Made by a program: the position numbers and the translations under genes
Origin: an uncultured Chloroflexota bacterium
GTDB taxonomy: Bacteria > Chloroflexota > Anaerolineae > Caldilineales > Caldilineaceae
Assembly: GCA_903858085.1 (NCBI GenBank)
Contig: CAIOHJ010000308.1
Coordinates: forward strand, 50,835 to 114,834
Direction of reading: 5' to 3'
DNA: 64,000 bases
Part shown: positions 9,173 through 17,332 of the stretch, piece after piece
Layout of the letters: each line of letters opens with the position of its first letter
How positions within the stretch are numbered: position 1 is the stretch's first letter
The notes under the pieces: model-generated
Databases searched by the model: none
Seen by the model: only the letters and a program-made list of their open reading frames with translations
Told to the model about the DNA's origin: nothing

Positions 9173-10393
9173 ATGCACAAGACAAGAATGATGGTGCTGG
9201 GGCTGTTGCTGGTCGCTGGCCTGGTGCTGGCTGCCTGCGCGGCGCCCGCTGCCGCCCCGGCTGCCCCGGCTGAAGAAGCTGCCCCGGCCGAAGAGGCTGC
9301 TGCCGAAGCGACCGAAGCCCCGGCCGAAGAAGCTGCCCCGGCCGAAGAGGCTGCTGCCGAAGCGACCGAAGCCCCGGCCGAAGAAGCCGCCCCGGCTGAA
9401 GAAGCTGCTGCCAGCGGGGATGTGGTCAAGGCCACCCCAGGCCAGTCGGTGGAGATGGTGTTGATGCCCAAGTTCCTGGGCATTCTCGTCTTCGACCAGG
9501 CCAACCAGGGTGCGCAGGAAGCCCACGCCGAGCTGGGTAACCCCGCCGGACTCCAGTTCCTGGGGCCGACCCCAGAGAACAGCGTGGCCGGGCAGATCGA
9601 AATCGTCACCAACGCCGCCACTCAGGGCGTGCAGGCGATCATGATCTCCAACAACTCCGGCGACCAGATCGCCCCGGCCGCCCAGGCTGCCCGCGACGCC
9701 GGCATGACCGTCGTCACCTGGGACTCTCCGATCCCCTCCGGGGAAGGCGAACAGCTCTTCGTGGCGCAGGTAGACTTTGCCGAGACCGGCAAGGTCATGG
9801 CTGACATGGCGATGTCCATCCTCGGCGAAGAGGGCGGCAAGTTCGCCATCCTCTCCGCTTCGCCGGATGCAGCCAACCAGAACGCCTGGATCGCCTCGAT
9901 GCAGGAGACCCTCAAGGACCCGACCTACGCCAACCTTGAGCTGCTCGACATCGTCTACGGCAACGACCAGTCCGAAGATTCCTACAACCAGGCGCTGGCG
10001 TTGATCGACAAGTACCCTGAGATGGAACTGATCATGGCCCCGACCTCGGTCGGTATCGTGGCGGCGGCCAAGGCGATGCAGGATGAGGGCCTGTGCGACA
10101 CCGTCAAGGTTTCTGGCCTGGGTCTGCCGGCGGAGATGCTCGACTACACCCTCAACGGCTGTGCACCCGAGTTCGCCCTGTGGAGTTTTGTCGACCTTGG
10201 CTACACCACCTACTACGCCTCCTACCTGCTTGCTACCGGCGCCCTGCAGGGCGCTGAAGGCGAGACCTTCGAGGCCGGCCGGATGGGCAGCTACACGATC
10301 GAGAAAGACCCGACACGCGAAAATGGCCTGCGCATCGTGATGGGCCCCTTCACGGTCTACAACGCCGAAAACGTCGAGGCCGCTGCCAAGTAA
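9173..10393 (+). CDS. rhaS: Rhamnose-binding lipoprotein (periplasmic-binding-protein type 1)
   Basis: 406 residues. It has a signal peptide with lipobox LAAC (Cys22), then a 60-residue Ala/Pro/Glu linker made of 18-residue repeats, then a type 1 sugar-binding fold (VLMPKFLGILVFDQANQGAQEAH, MISNNSGDQIAPAAQAARDAGMTVVTWDSP, GGKFAILSASPDAANQNAWIASM). It captures substrate outside the membrane and delivers it to the permeases. Start ATG at 9173 has an AAGGAG site; the longer in-frame GTG start at 9095 is not needed. Rhamnose as ligand is inferred from rhaI and gene order. A strong stem-loop follows the gene. Confidence 0.9.
   Translation: MHKTRMMVLGLLLVAGLVLAACAAPAAAPAAPAEEAAPAEEAAAEATEAPAEEAAPAEEAAAEATEAPAEEAAPAEEAAASGDVVKATPGQSVEMVLMPKFLGILVFDQANQGAQEAHAELGNPAGLQFLGPTPENSVAGQIEIVTNAATQGVQAIMISNNSGDQIAPAAQAARDAGMTVVTWDSPIPSGEGEQLFVAQVDFAETGKVMADMAMSILGEEGGKFAILSASPDAANQNAWIASMQETLKDPTYANLELLDIVYGNDQSEDSYNQALALIDKYPEMELIMAPTSVGIVAAAKAMQDEGLCDTVKVSGLGLPAEMLDYTLNGCAPEFALWSFVDLGYTTYYASYLLATGALQGAEGETFEAGRMGSYTIEKDPTRENGLRIVMGPFTVYNAENVEAAAK
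9264..9411 (+). repeat. 54-bp in-frame tandem repeat in rhaS
   Basis: Repeat units begin at 9264, 9318 and 9372 (spacing 54 bp; the third is partial and diverging). They encode the 18-residue AEEAAPAEEAAAEATEAP motif of the linker between the lipid anchor and the sugar-binding domain. Confidence 0.9.
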
Positions 10394-10431
10394 GCAGCCT
10401 GCCTTTGCCGGAGGAAAAGACGCCGTGCACG

Positions 10432-10464
10432 ACAGTCCCGGATTCGTTGTGGATCCGGGACTGT
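10432..10464 (+). terminator. Stem-loop after rhaS
   Basis: A perfect 12-bp stem, acagtcccggat (10432-10443) pairing with atccgggactgt (10453-10464), with a 9-nt loop. No long T tract follows, so it could be a factor-dependent terminator or an mRNA-stabilising hairpin at the end of the rhamnose operon. Confidence 0.65.
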
Positions 10465-10522
10465 TGCTGCCAGCGGGCAAGAAAGCCCTGCCGCAGGGCA
10501 GTGGGAGAAAGAGAGGAGGCCG

Positions 10523-11572
10523 ATGGCTGCGTCGATTCTGGCGGTGAGCCGCCAATTTTTTCAGGAGATCCTGCTGCCCATCCTGCAGCGCGATTTTGCC
10601 GAGGAGACTGCCCAGAGCGCGTTTGGCATCTTCGGGTATGGGTCAGAGGTGATCGGGATGGAGGATGCCTACTCGAGCGACCACCACTGGGGGGTGCGCG
10701 TCAACGCAGTGATGCCCGACGCGCTCTACCGTGCGCGCGGCCAGACGATCGCCCAGGCGGTGATCCCGCAGCTGCCCGAGCATTTCCAGGGCTACGACGT
10801 GCGTGCTGGGTTTTCAGGGGGCACCGGGCTGTCGATCACCGGGTTGGAAAGCTATCTCAAAACGACGATCGGGATCGACCATGCGCCGCAGAGCGACGCC
10901 GAATGGCTGGCCGCGCCGGAGGAGGACATCCTCCATCTGGTCAACGGGGAGCTGTGGCTGGACAGCAGCGGGCGTTTCTCCCAGATCCGCAGCCAGCTGC
11001 AGGGCTACTACCCCGAACCGGTGCGGCTGCGCCGGATTGCCCACTGGTGCCGTTATTTTTCGGGGATGGGCAGCTATGCCCTCAAGCGCGCCCTTTTGCG
11101 CGACAACGAGTACTACGCCACGATCACCTTTGCTCGCTCCGTGCGCTGGGCTGTCCAGCTGGCCTTTATGTTGGAAAAAGAGTACTGTCCCTACGACAAG
11201 TGGACCTATGCGTTTTTCCAGCGGCTGCCTCGCCTCTATGCGCCGCTGGCGCCCTGGGTGGACGAGGCGCTCCGCCTGGCCACACCGTGGCCGCGCAAGC
11301 TGGAACTGCTCCACCACATGGCCGACGTGCTCGACCACTTTCTGGTCGCCGACGGCATCATTCGCCCCCACCCAGCCTTCGCCGAACACCCTTCTTCTGG
11401 CTACCGGCTGCTGGAGCATGCCTACGCTGAGATTCTGCACCAGCTGCCGGAAACGCTGCGGGGGGTGGTGCCGGTCTGGGAACAGGTGCACTGGGAAGCC
11501 AACCACAGCCGGTATGTGGCCGGGCTGGAGCTGCCGGTGTGGGACGAACTGCTCAACCTGCGGCCAGCCTGA
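10523..11572 (+). CDS. DUF4037 domain-containing protein
   Basis: 349 residues, soluble, no signal peptide. The GIFGYGSEVIGMEDAYSSDHHWG segment near residues 35-57 matches the start of DUF4037 proteins, whose N-terminal part looks like a nucleotidyltransferase core (Gly-Ser followed by acidic residues). The rest is helical, including MGSYALKRALLRDNEYYATITFARSV. Members are scattered in bacteria and no function is established to my knowledge. It starts 129 bp after rhaS beyond a strong hairpin, with a GAGGAGG site before ATG 10523, so it may be co-transcribed with or independent of the rhamnose operon. The next gene is convergent. Confidence 0.75.
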   Translation: MAASILAVSRQFFQEILLPILQRDFAEETAQSAFGIFGYGSEVIGMEDAYSSDHHWGVRVNAVMPDALYRARGQTIAQAVIPQLPEHFQGYDVRAGFSGGTGLSITGLESYLKTTIGIDHAPQSDAEWLAAPEEDILHLVNGELWLDSSGRFSQIRSQLQGYYPEPVRLRRIAHWCRYFSGMGSYALKRALLRDNEYYATITFARSVRWAVQLAFMLEKEYCPYDKWTYAFFQRLPRLYAPLAPWVDEALRLATPWPRKLELLHHMADVLDHFLVADGIIRPHPAFAEHPSSGYRLLEHAYAEILHQLPETLRGVVPVWEQVHWEANHSRYVAGLELPVWDELLNLRPA

Positions 11573-11606
11573 GACACATGACGAGACACCAGCCCACCCG
11601 CGCGGC

Positions 11607-13058
11607 TCACGGCTGCTTCAGCCGGATCTGGTAGATCGCTTCCACCTCGGCCTGCAGCTGACGGGCCGCACTTTCGGGCGTCAGCTCGCCCGCCACAATC
11701 TGTTCGATCACCTGGGGCAGGAGCAGGCGGGCTTCGATCACGCCGATCGTCGCCTTCTGGGCCAGCGAGTAATCGGGGCGCAGCACCCAGCTTTTCATCG
11801 TGGCAAAGCCGTTGGCGATGTGGCCCAGGGTTGCAGGGGAGTAGACCGCAAAGATCGGGCTGGAGGTCGACCAGGCTTCGAGCGCGCTCTCGAGCACGGG
11901 CACCTTGCCGAGCGGAGCAGTGGCCAGGATGTCGAGATAGCCCTCCTGCAGAAAGAAACGGGCAACCTCCTGGGCTGCGGGCTCGGCACCGGCCAGGAAA
12001 GACAAGGTTTCCAACCTGCCGTACGACGCGGTCCCGTTCGGGCCGGTCAGGCTGGCGGTAAAGCCTGTTTTGGCGGGCAGCTCGGCGACTGCGATCGTCA
12101 CCTTGCCACCGTCGGCATTTTCTGAACCCTCGACCAGATCATCCATGATGTAGGTGCTGTAAAAGAGCATGGCGGTTTCGCCCAGCTCATAGCGCTCGCG
12201 GGCGCTGTACAGATCCTGGGGGCCTGGGGGCGAACAGCGCTGCAGGGCGCTGAAAAAGCGCAGCGCCTCCACCATCTCCGGGGTATCCATTGTGACAGTG
12301 CCGGCTGCATCAAACGGCCAGACATTGTTGGACATGGCCACCTGCTCGAAGATCTGGTGGGTGTAGCTCTGGTTGCTGAAGGTCGGCAGCACCAGGGCAA
12401 ACGCAGGGGTGCCACTGGCCTCGATCGTGTCGCAGGCCTGGTTGAGGTCGGCCCAGCTGATGGGCCGGTTGAGCCCGCTCGCCTCAAACAGGTCCCGGCG
12501 GTACCAGAGCGCCTGGATCCAGCCATCGTAGGGGACGGCCAGCAGGCGGCCACGGTCGGTTGCCATCGCCAGCACGCCGCTGCGAAAGTCGCTGGCCCCG
12601 ACCGCCTCGACCACGGCCTGGGCCGCTGCACTGTCGAGCAGGCCGCTGCTGTCCAGCGCTGGCACCCACTCCATACTCAGCCGGATCAGGTCGGGCAGCT
12701 GCCCGGCCGCCTGGGCCGCTTCCAACTGGGCCAGCACCGAGGATTCGACAAAGGGCACGATGGTGACCTGGACGCCCGGGTGTGCGGCCATGTAGCGTTC
12801 GGCCAGCGCACGATAGACAGCCACACGGCTGGGCTCGTTGTCTGAAGTCCAGAAGTCCACGTCGACGGTCGGCGGGGCAGGTGTCGGGGGGGCAGATGTC
12901 GGCGGGGCAGGTGTCGGCGGGGCAGATGTCGGGGGGGGGAGCGGGGTCACTGCCGTCGGCTGGGCGCTCTCAGCGGTCGGCGGCGGCTCGCTGGGGCGCC
13001 CGCACGCAGCCAACGACAGGAGGGCAGTGAAGAGGGGAAGGACAAGCCAGCGGTTCAT
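11607..13058 (-). CDS. Extracellular solute-binding lipoprotein, family 1 (orphan)
   Basis: 483 residues. Signal peptide with lipobox LAAC (Cys19), followed by a Pro/Thr linker (TSAPPTPAPP repeated), then a family 1 sugar-binding fold: VDFWTSDNEPSRVAVYRALAERY, LPDLIRLSMEWVPAL, GRLLAVPYDGWIQALWYRRDLFEASGL. Such proteins normally feed sugars to two permeases, but no permease or ATPase adjoins it. It lies 39 bp downstream of, and on the same strand as, a TolB-like propeller protein, so the pair is probably an operon. It may serve a remote transporter or act as a sensor subunit; that is inference. Confidence 0.85.
   Translation of the reverse strand: MNRWLVLPLFTALLSLAACGRPSEPPPTAESAQPTAVTPLPPPTSAPPTPAPPTSAPPTPAPPTVDVDFWTSDNEPSRVAVYRALAERYMAAHPGVQVTIVPFVESSVLAQLEAAQAAGQLPDLIRLSMEWVPALDSSGLLDSAAAQAVVEAVGASDFRSGVLAMATDRGRLLAVPYDGWIQALWYRRDLFEASGLNRPISWADLNQACDTIEASGTPAFALVLPTFSNQSYTHQIFEQVAMSNNVWPFDAAGTVTMDTPEMVEALRFFSALQRCSPPGPQDLYSARERYELGETAMLFYSTYIMDDLVEGSENADGGKVTIAVAELPAKTGFTASLTGPNGTASYGRLETLSFLAGAEPAAQEVARFFLQEGYLDILATAPLGKVPVLESALEAWSTSSPIFAVYSPATLGHIANGFATMKSWVLRPDYSLAQKATIGVIEARLLLPQVIEQIVAGELTPESAARQLQAEVEAIYQIRLKQP
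12871..12930 (-). repeat. 30-bp tandem repeat encoding the lipoprotein linker
   Basis: Two near-identical 30-bp units (12871-12900, 12901-12930), one mismatch, encode the TSAPPTPAPP decapeptide twice in the orphan binding protein. Confidence 0.85.
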
Positions 13059-13097
13059 CGTGCGGTCTCCTTGGTGGCTGGGTGGGGGGCTGCGTCG

Positions 13098-14897
13098 CTA
13101 CTCGCCCCACTGCAGGCGGTGGTCGAAGATGTTGCTGAGATTGCCTGCCACCGAGCCAACCAGATAGACTTCGCCGCCGCTGCTGGCGACGGCATAGATC
13201 TTCCAGCCGCCGTCCCGGTTGCTGGCAAAGGCGATCCAGCGACCGTCGGGGCTGACGGTCGGCAGCACATCCAGGGCTGGGTGGTCGGTCAGGCGGATCA
13301 CCTCGCGCGAGGAGGTGTCGACCCGATAGATTTCGTAGTTGCCGTCGCGGGCATCGCTCATAAAGGTCACATAGCTGCCAGTGGGGGACCATTGCGGCCG
13401 GTCGTCGGCTGGGGTTGCGGTCAGCTGTCCCAGGTTGCCGCCGCTGCTGTCGCTGGTCCAGAGCCCACAGCGGTTGCCCGACTGGTCGCACCCCCGGTAG
13501 ACGATCAGATTCTCGGTGGGGTGCCAGTGGGGTGCCTCGCCGAAGGCCAGGACTTCGCTCCTGCTGTTCTCCTCCGCCCAGGTCACATAGACTCGCCAGC
13601 GCCGATCCCCTTCGCGCGTGCTGGCAAAGACCAGCTGGCTTGTCGGTGCCCAGCTGGGAAAGGCATCTTCAGCGTAGTGGGTAAAGCGCAGCTGCAGACC
13701 GCTGCCGGGGTCGTAGCTGCTGATTCCAGAGAGGTCGTTGCGGAGGTTGCGGTATGCCAGGCGGGTGCCGTCGCCGCGCAGCGCCGGCTGGGCCGCATCC
13801 TGCAGCAGCAGCTGTGAGGTGCCTGTCTTGACCGACAGCACCAGAATCTGGCTGCGCCCCGAGACGAGGTCGTTGGCAGAGTAGTAGAGCTGTCCGCTTG
13901 TCGGCCCGCCGCTGCTGTTCAGCGCCAGCGCCGGTCCGCTTGTCGGCGTGCCCGCCAGCAGATCTGTGGGCGTGCCCGGCACCGCTGGGCCTGCCAGCTG
14001 GCATTGGGTCTGGGCCGCATCGCGTTTGGTTACCACCGTGGGGGTCGAGGCCACCATCAGCGCTTCGTTGTACTCGTCTTGGGCCAGACACCACGCCTCG
14101 TCGCTGGCCAGGCTGTCGGCGTAGCCGACGTGCGTCTGATGCAGCCGCTCGGCAACATCCCGGTAGTCCGGATCCAGGCTGTACAGATCCTGCAGTTTGC
14201 GGATGCGGAGCCCCCATTCTACCCCGTCGGCGGCAAGCACATCCAGATATTGGGCGATCAGCTGGCGTTCTTGCACGACCGTGCTCTCCTCGGGGCGCAG
14301 CGTCAGCGCCTTGTCGTACCAGGCGAGTGCCCCTTCGAGATCGTCGACGTTGTCTTTTTCCAACGCCAGATTGATGTAGGTGGTGAAGAGCATTTCGGCG
14401 ACCGCACTGGTCTGGTAGGTTGGGTTCTGCTGCTGCAATTGCAGCAACAGGGTCAGCACCTCCTGCCAGCGTCCGGCCCGCGCCGCTCGCTGGGCATTTT
14501 CCCAGTCGGTCGCCAGCGTGCCGGGCGTTGCTGCGGCCAGCGGGGAGGCCGGAGAAGTGGCGGTAGGCTGCGGGGGCGGCGCTGCGGCAAGAGGGGCAGG
14601 CTCGGCTGTGCGAGCCGCAAGGAGCTGCTGGATCGCCTGCTGGGCGAGCAGGTTGCCGGCGTCGAGCAGCAGGATCTGCTGATATTCATCGAGTGCGGCC
14701 GCCATGTGGCCCTCGGCCTGCAGATCAACGGCTCGCTGCAGGGCGATCCCGATCTGTTGGCGGCGTTGGAGCGCTACCTGTTCCTGGCCAGCACGGATCC
14801 CCAGAACCACCGAAAACACCAAAATTGCAACAGCCAGCATCGTGGTAGCACCGATGATCCACCACGCCCAGCTCGGAAAACGCACGTTTCGCCTCAT
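13098..14897 (-). CDS. Membrane-anchored TPR-like / TolB-type (PD40) beta-propeller protein
   Basis: 599 residues from ATG 14897; a GTG at 14930 is an alternative. A short basic N-terminus leads into one transmembrane helix (WAWWIIGATTMLAVAILVFSVVLGI). Helical TPR-like stretches follow (ALDEYQQILLLDAGNLLAQQAIQQLL; DNVDDLEGALAWYDKALTLRPEES). A Pro/Ala linker leads to a C-terminal propeller with PD40 blades (APTSQLVFASTREGDRRWRVYV, SPTGSYVTFMSDARDGNYEIYRVD, SPDGRWIAFASNRDGGWKIYAV). It probably sits outside the membrane and binds a ligand or protein; no enzyme motif is seen. It is co-directional with the orphan binding protein, 39 bp downstream. Confidence 0.8.
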   Translation of the reverse strand: MRRNVRFPSWAWWIIGATTMLAVAILVFSVVLGIRAGQEQVALQRRQQIGIALQRAVDLQAEGHMAAALDEYQQILLLDAGNLLAQQAIQQLLAARTAEPAPLAAAPPPQPTATSPASPLAAATPGTLATDWENAQRAARAGRWQEVLTLLLQLQQQNPTYQTSAVAEMLFTTYINLALEKDNVDDLEGALAWYDKALTLRPEESTVVQERQLIAQYLDVLAADGVEWGLRIRKLQDLYSLDPDYRDVAERLHQTHVGYADSLASDEAWCLAQDEYNEALMVASTPTVVTKRDAAQTQCQLAGPAVPGTPTDLLAGTPTSGPALALNSSGGPTSGQLYYSANDLVSGRSQILVLSVKTGTSQLLLQDAAQPALRGDGTRLAYRNLRNDLSGISSYDPGSGLQLRFTHYAEDAFPSWAPTSQLVFASTREGDRRWRVYVTWAEENSRSEVLAFGEAPHWHPTENLIVYRGCDQSGNRCGLWTSDSSGGNLGQLTATPADDRPQWSPTGSYVTFMSDARDGNYEIYRVDTSSREVIRLTDHPALDVLPTVSPDGRWIAFASNRDGGWKIYAVASSGGEVYLVGSVAGNLSNIFDHRLQWGE

Positions 14898-15241
14898 CTC
14901 TTGACTACCCACTGTCCTGTCTCTGTACACTGCTTGACCTTGGAAACGCCAGTTTGCCCAGGGGTAGTTCCTTGATGCGCAGCAGCACCCAGTTTGTTAT
15001 TATACACCCACTCTCTGCCAGATCAGAACTGTTAGAATCAGCACCTGGCAGAGACTGTGTGTTGGCCCGCAGCTCGCTTTTGCCCCAGATGCCGGCCTCG
15101 TCGCTCCGGCAGTCGCAGACCGCACCAGGACATTGGCAGGTTGTTGGGCCAGTGATACAATCGAATCTGTACAGCGGTGTAAAAATCAGTCGGCGCCTGG
15201 GTGCAGGGCAACCCTGCGCCTGCCAAGGAGTGGGGGGTTCT
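14898..15241. promoter_or_regulatory. 344-bp divergent intergenic region between two propeller genes
   Basis: It holds promoters for both directions. On the minus strand a TATAAT lies at 15004-14999. On the plus strand TTGGCA-17-TACAAT lies at 15133-15161. A 9-bp inverted repeat, CTCTGCCAG (15013-15021) and CTGGCAGAG (15045-15053), lies between them just upstream of the minus -10 and is a candidate operator. No gene is supported here. Confidence 0.5.
15133..15161 (+). promoter_or_regulatory. Sigma70-type promoter of the Reg_prop protein gene
   Basis: TTGGCA (15133-15138), a 17-bp spacer and TACAAT (15156-15161), giving a leader of about 74 nt before the GTG at 15242. Confidence 0.55.
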
Positions 15242-17332
15242 GTGTCGCGGTGGTTGTCTGGAGCGGTGACTCTGGTCTTGTTGGGTGGATTGGTGGCGCT
15301 GGCTGCCTTGACTTTGGACAGCCAGCCAGATGTTCTGCTGCTGCCGCCTACCCAGACCCCCCTGGCTGCGCCGACCCTGGCTGCGCCGACCCTGGCTGCA
15401 CCGACCCTGGCTGCGCCGACCCTGGCTGCAGAAGAAGAGGTGCCGGACCCTGGCCAAAGCACGGCCCAGACCGGCGACCTGCCGGAGAAGACGACGGTGC
15501 GCCCCCTGGCCTGGGCCGCAGTCACCGACGGCAACTGGATGAACGATGCAGTGGTGGCGGGGGAGACCCTCTGGATAGCCAGCGACGGCGGCGCGCTGAC
15601 CTGGCCACAGGGCGAGCCGCAGCCCACCCGTTTCACGGCTCTGGAGGGTCTGAGTGCCAATCGGCTGACCGCCGTGGTGAACTGTGAACTGCCCGGCTGG
15701 GGGGTGGTCTTTGGCAGCTCGGACGGCCTGCAGATCTGGGAGGCTGAACGTCGAGGATGGCGCTCACTCCACAGCCGCAGCGGCGAGCTGAGCGACGACA
15801 CGGTCACTGCGCTGGCCTGTGACGCCGCGACCGGCCAGCTGGCCGTCGGCTATGCCCGCCAGGGAATCGATCTGTTCGACGCCGCTCTCGGTGAATGGCG
15901 CCATCTCGACCGCAGCAGCGGGCTGGCCTCCAACAACGTGCGCATGCTGGCGTTGGCTGGCCAGGAAGTCTGGGTTGTCGCCGACGACGGCATCACTGTG
16001 GCGGCAGGAATGGATTCAACCTTTTACAACAGCAGCAACAGCCTGCTGGAGAGCAACCGGGTCGGCAGCATCGTCGTCGACCCGGCCGGCACAGTCTGGC
16101 TGGGCGGCGATGGGGTCCTTTACGCCGTAACTGGGGCCGACTGGACGGTCTATCGCGCTGCGGAGATCGACGACCGCTTTTTCCCCGACCGCCTGATCAG
16201 CGGGCTGGCGGTCGCTGCCGACGGGGAGCTCTGGCTGGGCGACAGCGAGGGGCGCCTCTGCCGTTTTGACCCGGCGGCGGCCCTTTGCAGCGCAGGCGTT
16301 TTTCTGCCCGACATCGTGGACAGCAGCCCGCCGCAGCTGCTGTTGACCAGCCTGACGCTCGCCGCCGATGCGCAGCTCTATGCCACCACAGCCGGGGCGG
16401 GCCTCTTTCGGTACGACGGGCGCAGCTGGGCGCAGTTGTCTGTGGCGGGAAGCGCCCTCTACGGCAACGCGGTCGGTGCTGCCACCGTAAGCCCGGCGGG
16501 CTCTTTCTGGGTCGCCACCCAGGCGGGAATTCAGCAGCTGGACCCTGCCGGCCGGGCAGCGCCTGCGCTCCTGCCACCCAGCGGGCTCGACCCGGCAACG
16601 ATCCAGGTGCTGTATGTGGCCCGCGACGGGGCGCTGTGGGCTGGGGGCGCAGGCGCGGGTGTCTGGGATGGCCAGGCATGGAGACGGTTCACCGCCGAAG
16701 AGGGGCTGGCGGGCAGCCGTGTGCAGGCGATCGCCGAAGACGCGCGCGGACGCATCTGGCTGGGCACAGAGACGGGCATCAGCATCTGGAACGGTGCCCG
16801 CTTTGTCAACTTGACCCGCTCGACCGGCCTGCCGGTGGCGGATATTCGGGCACTGCTGGCAGAGGAAGAGAGCGTCTGGATCGGCAGCGCTGGCGGCGGG
16901 CTCTATCGCTTTGCCAAAAATCAGCTCGAAGTGTTTACGGTTGAAAACATGGGGCTGCCCAGCGACACGATCACCGCGCTGGGCAAAGACGCCGACGGCC
17001 AGCTCTATGTCGGGACCCTTGCGGGTCTGGTCGAGTGGGGGACAGATGGGCTGGCCGTCGCCCTGGCCGAGCACTCCGTCACCCAGATCGCCGCCGCTGC
17101 CCGTTCCCTTTGGGTGGGCACAGCCGACGCTGGACTTTTCTATGCAGACGGGGCTGGCTGGCAGCAGGAGAAGCCGGACGGTCTCTTGTCGCTCGGCCGG
17201 GTGGTCGTTTTGGCAGCAGCCCAGGAGAGCCTGTGGGTTGGGGGGGCCAGCGGCGGTCTGCTCCGCCTTTCCTTGAGTGCAGAGGAGGAATCCAACGATG
17301 TTCGTTCGACAGCAAAAAGGGCTGACCTTTGA
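15242..17332 (+). CDS. Two-component-regulator-type (Reg_prop) beta-propeller protein
   Basis: 696 residues from GTG 15242, which has AAGGAG upstream and produces a signal anchor (WLSGAVTLVLLGGLVALAAL). After a linker of LAAPT repeats come many blades of the sensor propeller kind: WIASDGGALTW, VFGSSDGLQIWE, LAVGYARQGIDLFD, VWLGGDGVLYAV, IWLGTETGISIWNGARF, VWIGSAGGGLYRF, LYVGTLAGLVEWG, LWVGTADAGLFYADG, LWVGGASGGLLRL. These are like the extracellular domains of hybrid sensors in Bacteroidetes, but no kinase domain is attached. It is divergent from the TolB-like protein. Its last 35 bp overlap guaB, whose ribosome site lies inside this gene. Confidence 0.82.
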   Translation: MSRWLSGAVTLVLLGGLVALAALTLDSQPDVLLLPPTQTPLAAPTLAAPTLAAPTLAAPTLAAEEEVPDPGQSTAQTGDLPEKTTVRPLAWAAVTDGNWMNDAVVAGETLWIASDGGALTWPQGEPQPTRFTALEGLSANRLTAVVNCELPGWGVVFGSSDGLQIWEAERRGWRSLHSRSGELSDDTVTALACDAATGQLAVGYARQGIDLFDAALGEWRHLDRSSGLASNNVRMLALAGQEVWVVADDGITVAAGMDSTFYNSSNSLLESNRVGSIVVDPAGTVWLGGDGVLYAVTGADWTVYRAAEIDDRFFPDRLISGLAVAADGELWLGDSEGRLCRFDPAAALCSAGVFLPDIVDSSPPQLLLTSLTLAADAQLYATTAGAGLFRYDGRSWAQLSVAGSALYGNAVGAATVSPAGSFWVATQAGIQQLDPAGRAAPALLPPSGLDPATIQVLYVARDGALWAGGAGAGVWDGQAWRRFTAEEGLAGSRVQAIAEDARGRIWLGTETGISIWNGARFVNLTRSTGLPVADIRALLAEEESVWIGSAGGGLYRFAKNQLEVFTVENMGLPSDTITALGKDADGQLYVGTLAGLVEWGTDGLAVALAEHSVTQIAAAARSLWVGTADAGLFYADGAGWQQEKPDGLLSLGRVVVLAAAQESLWVGGASGGLLRLSLSAEEESNDVRSTAKRADL
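15362..15430 (+). repeat. 15-bp tandem repeat encoding the LAAPT linker
   Basis: Four full copies of ctggctgcgccgacc start at 15362, 15377, 15392 and 15407, plus a 9-bp partial copy. One copy differs by a single base. Confidence 0.9.

Noticed and set aside
9264..9411. Regular repeats considered as a CRISPR array
   Set aside because: There are no unique spacers; the repeat is contiguous, in frame, and codes for the linker of a lipoprotein.
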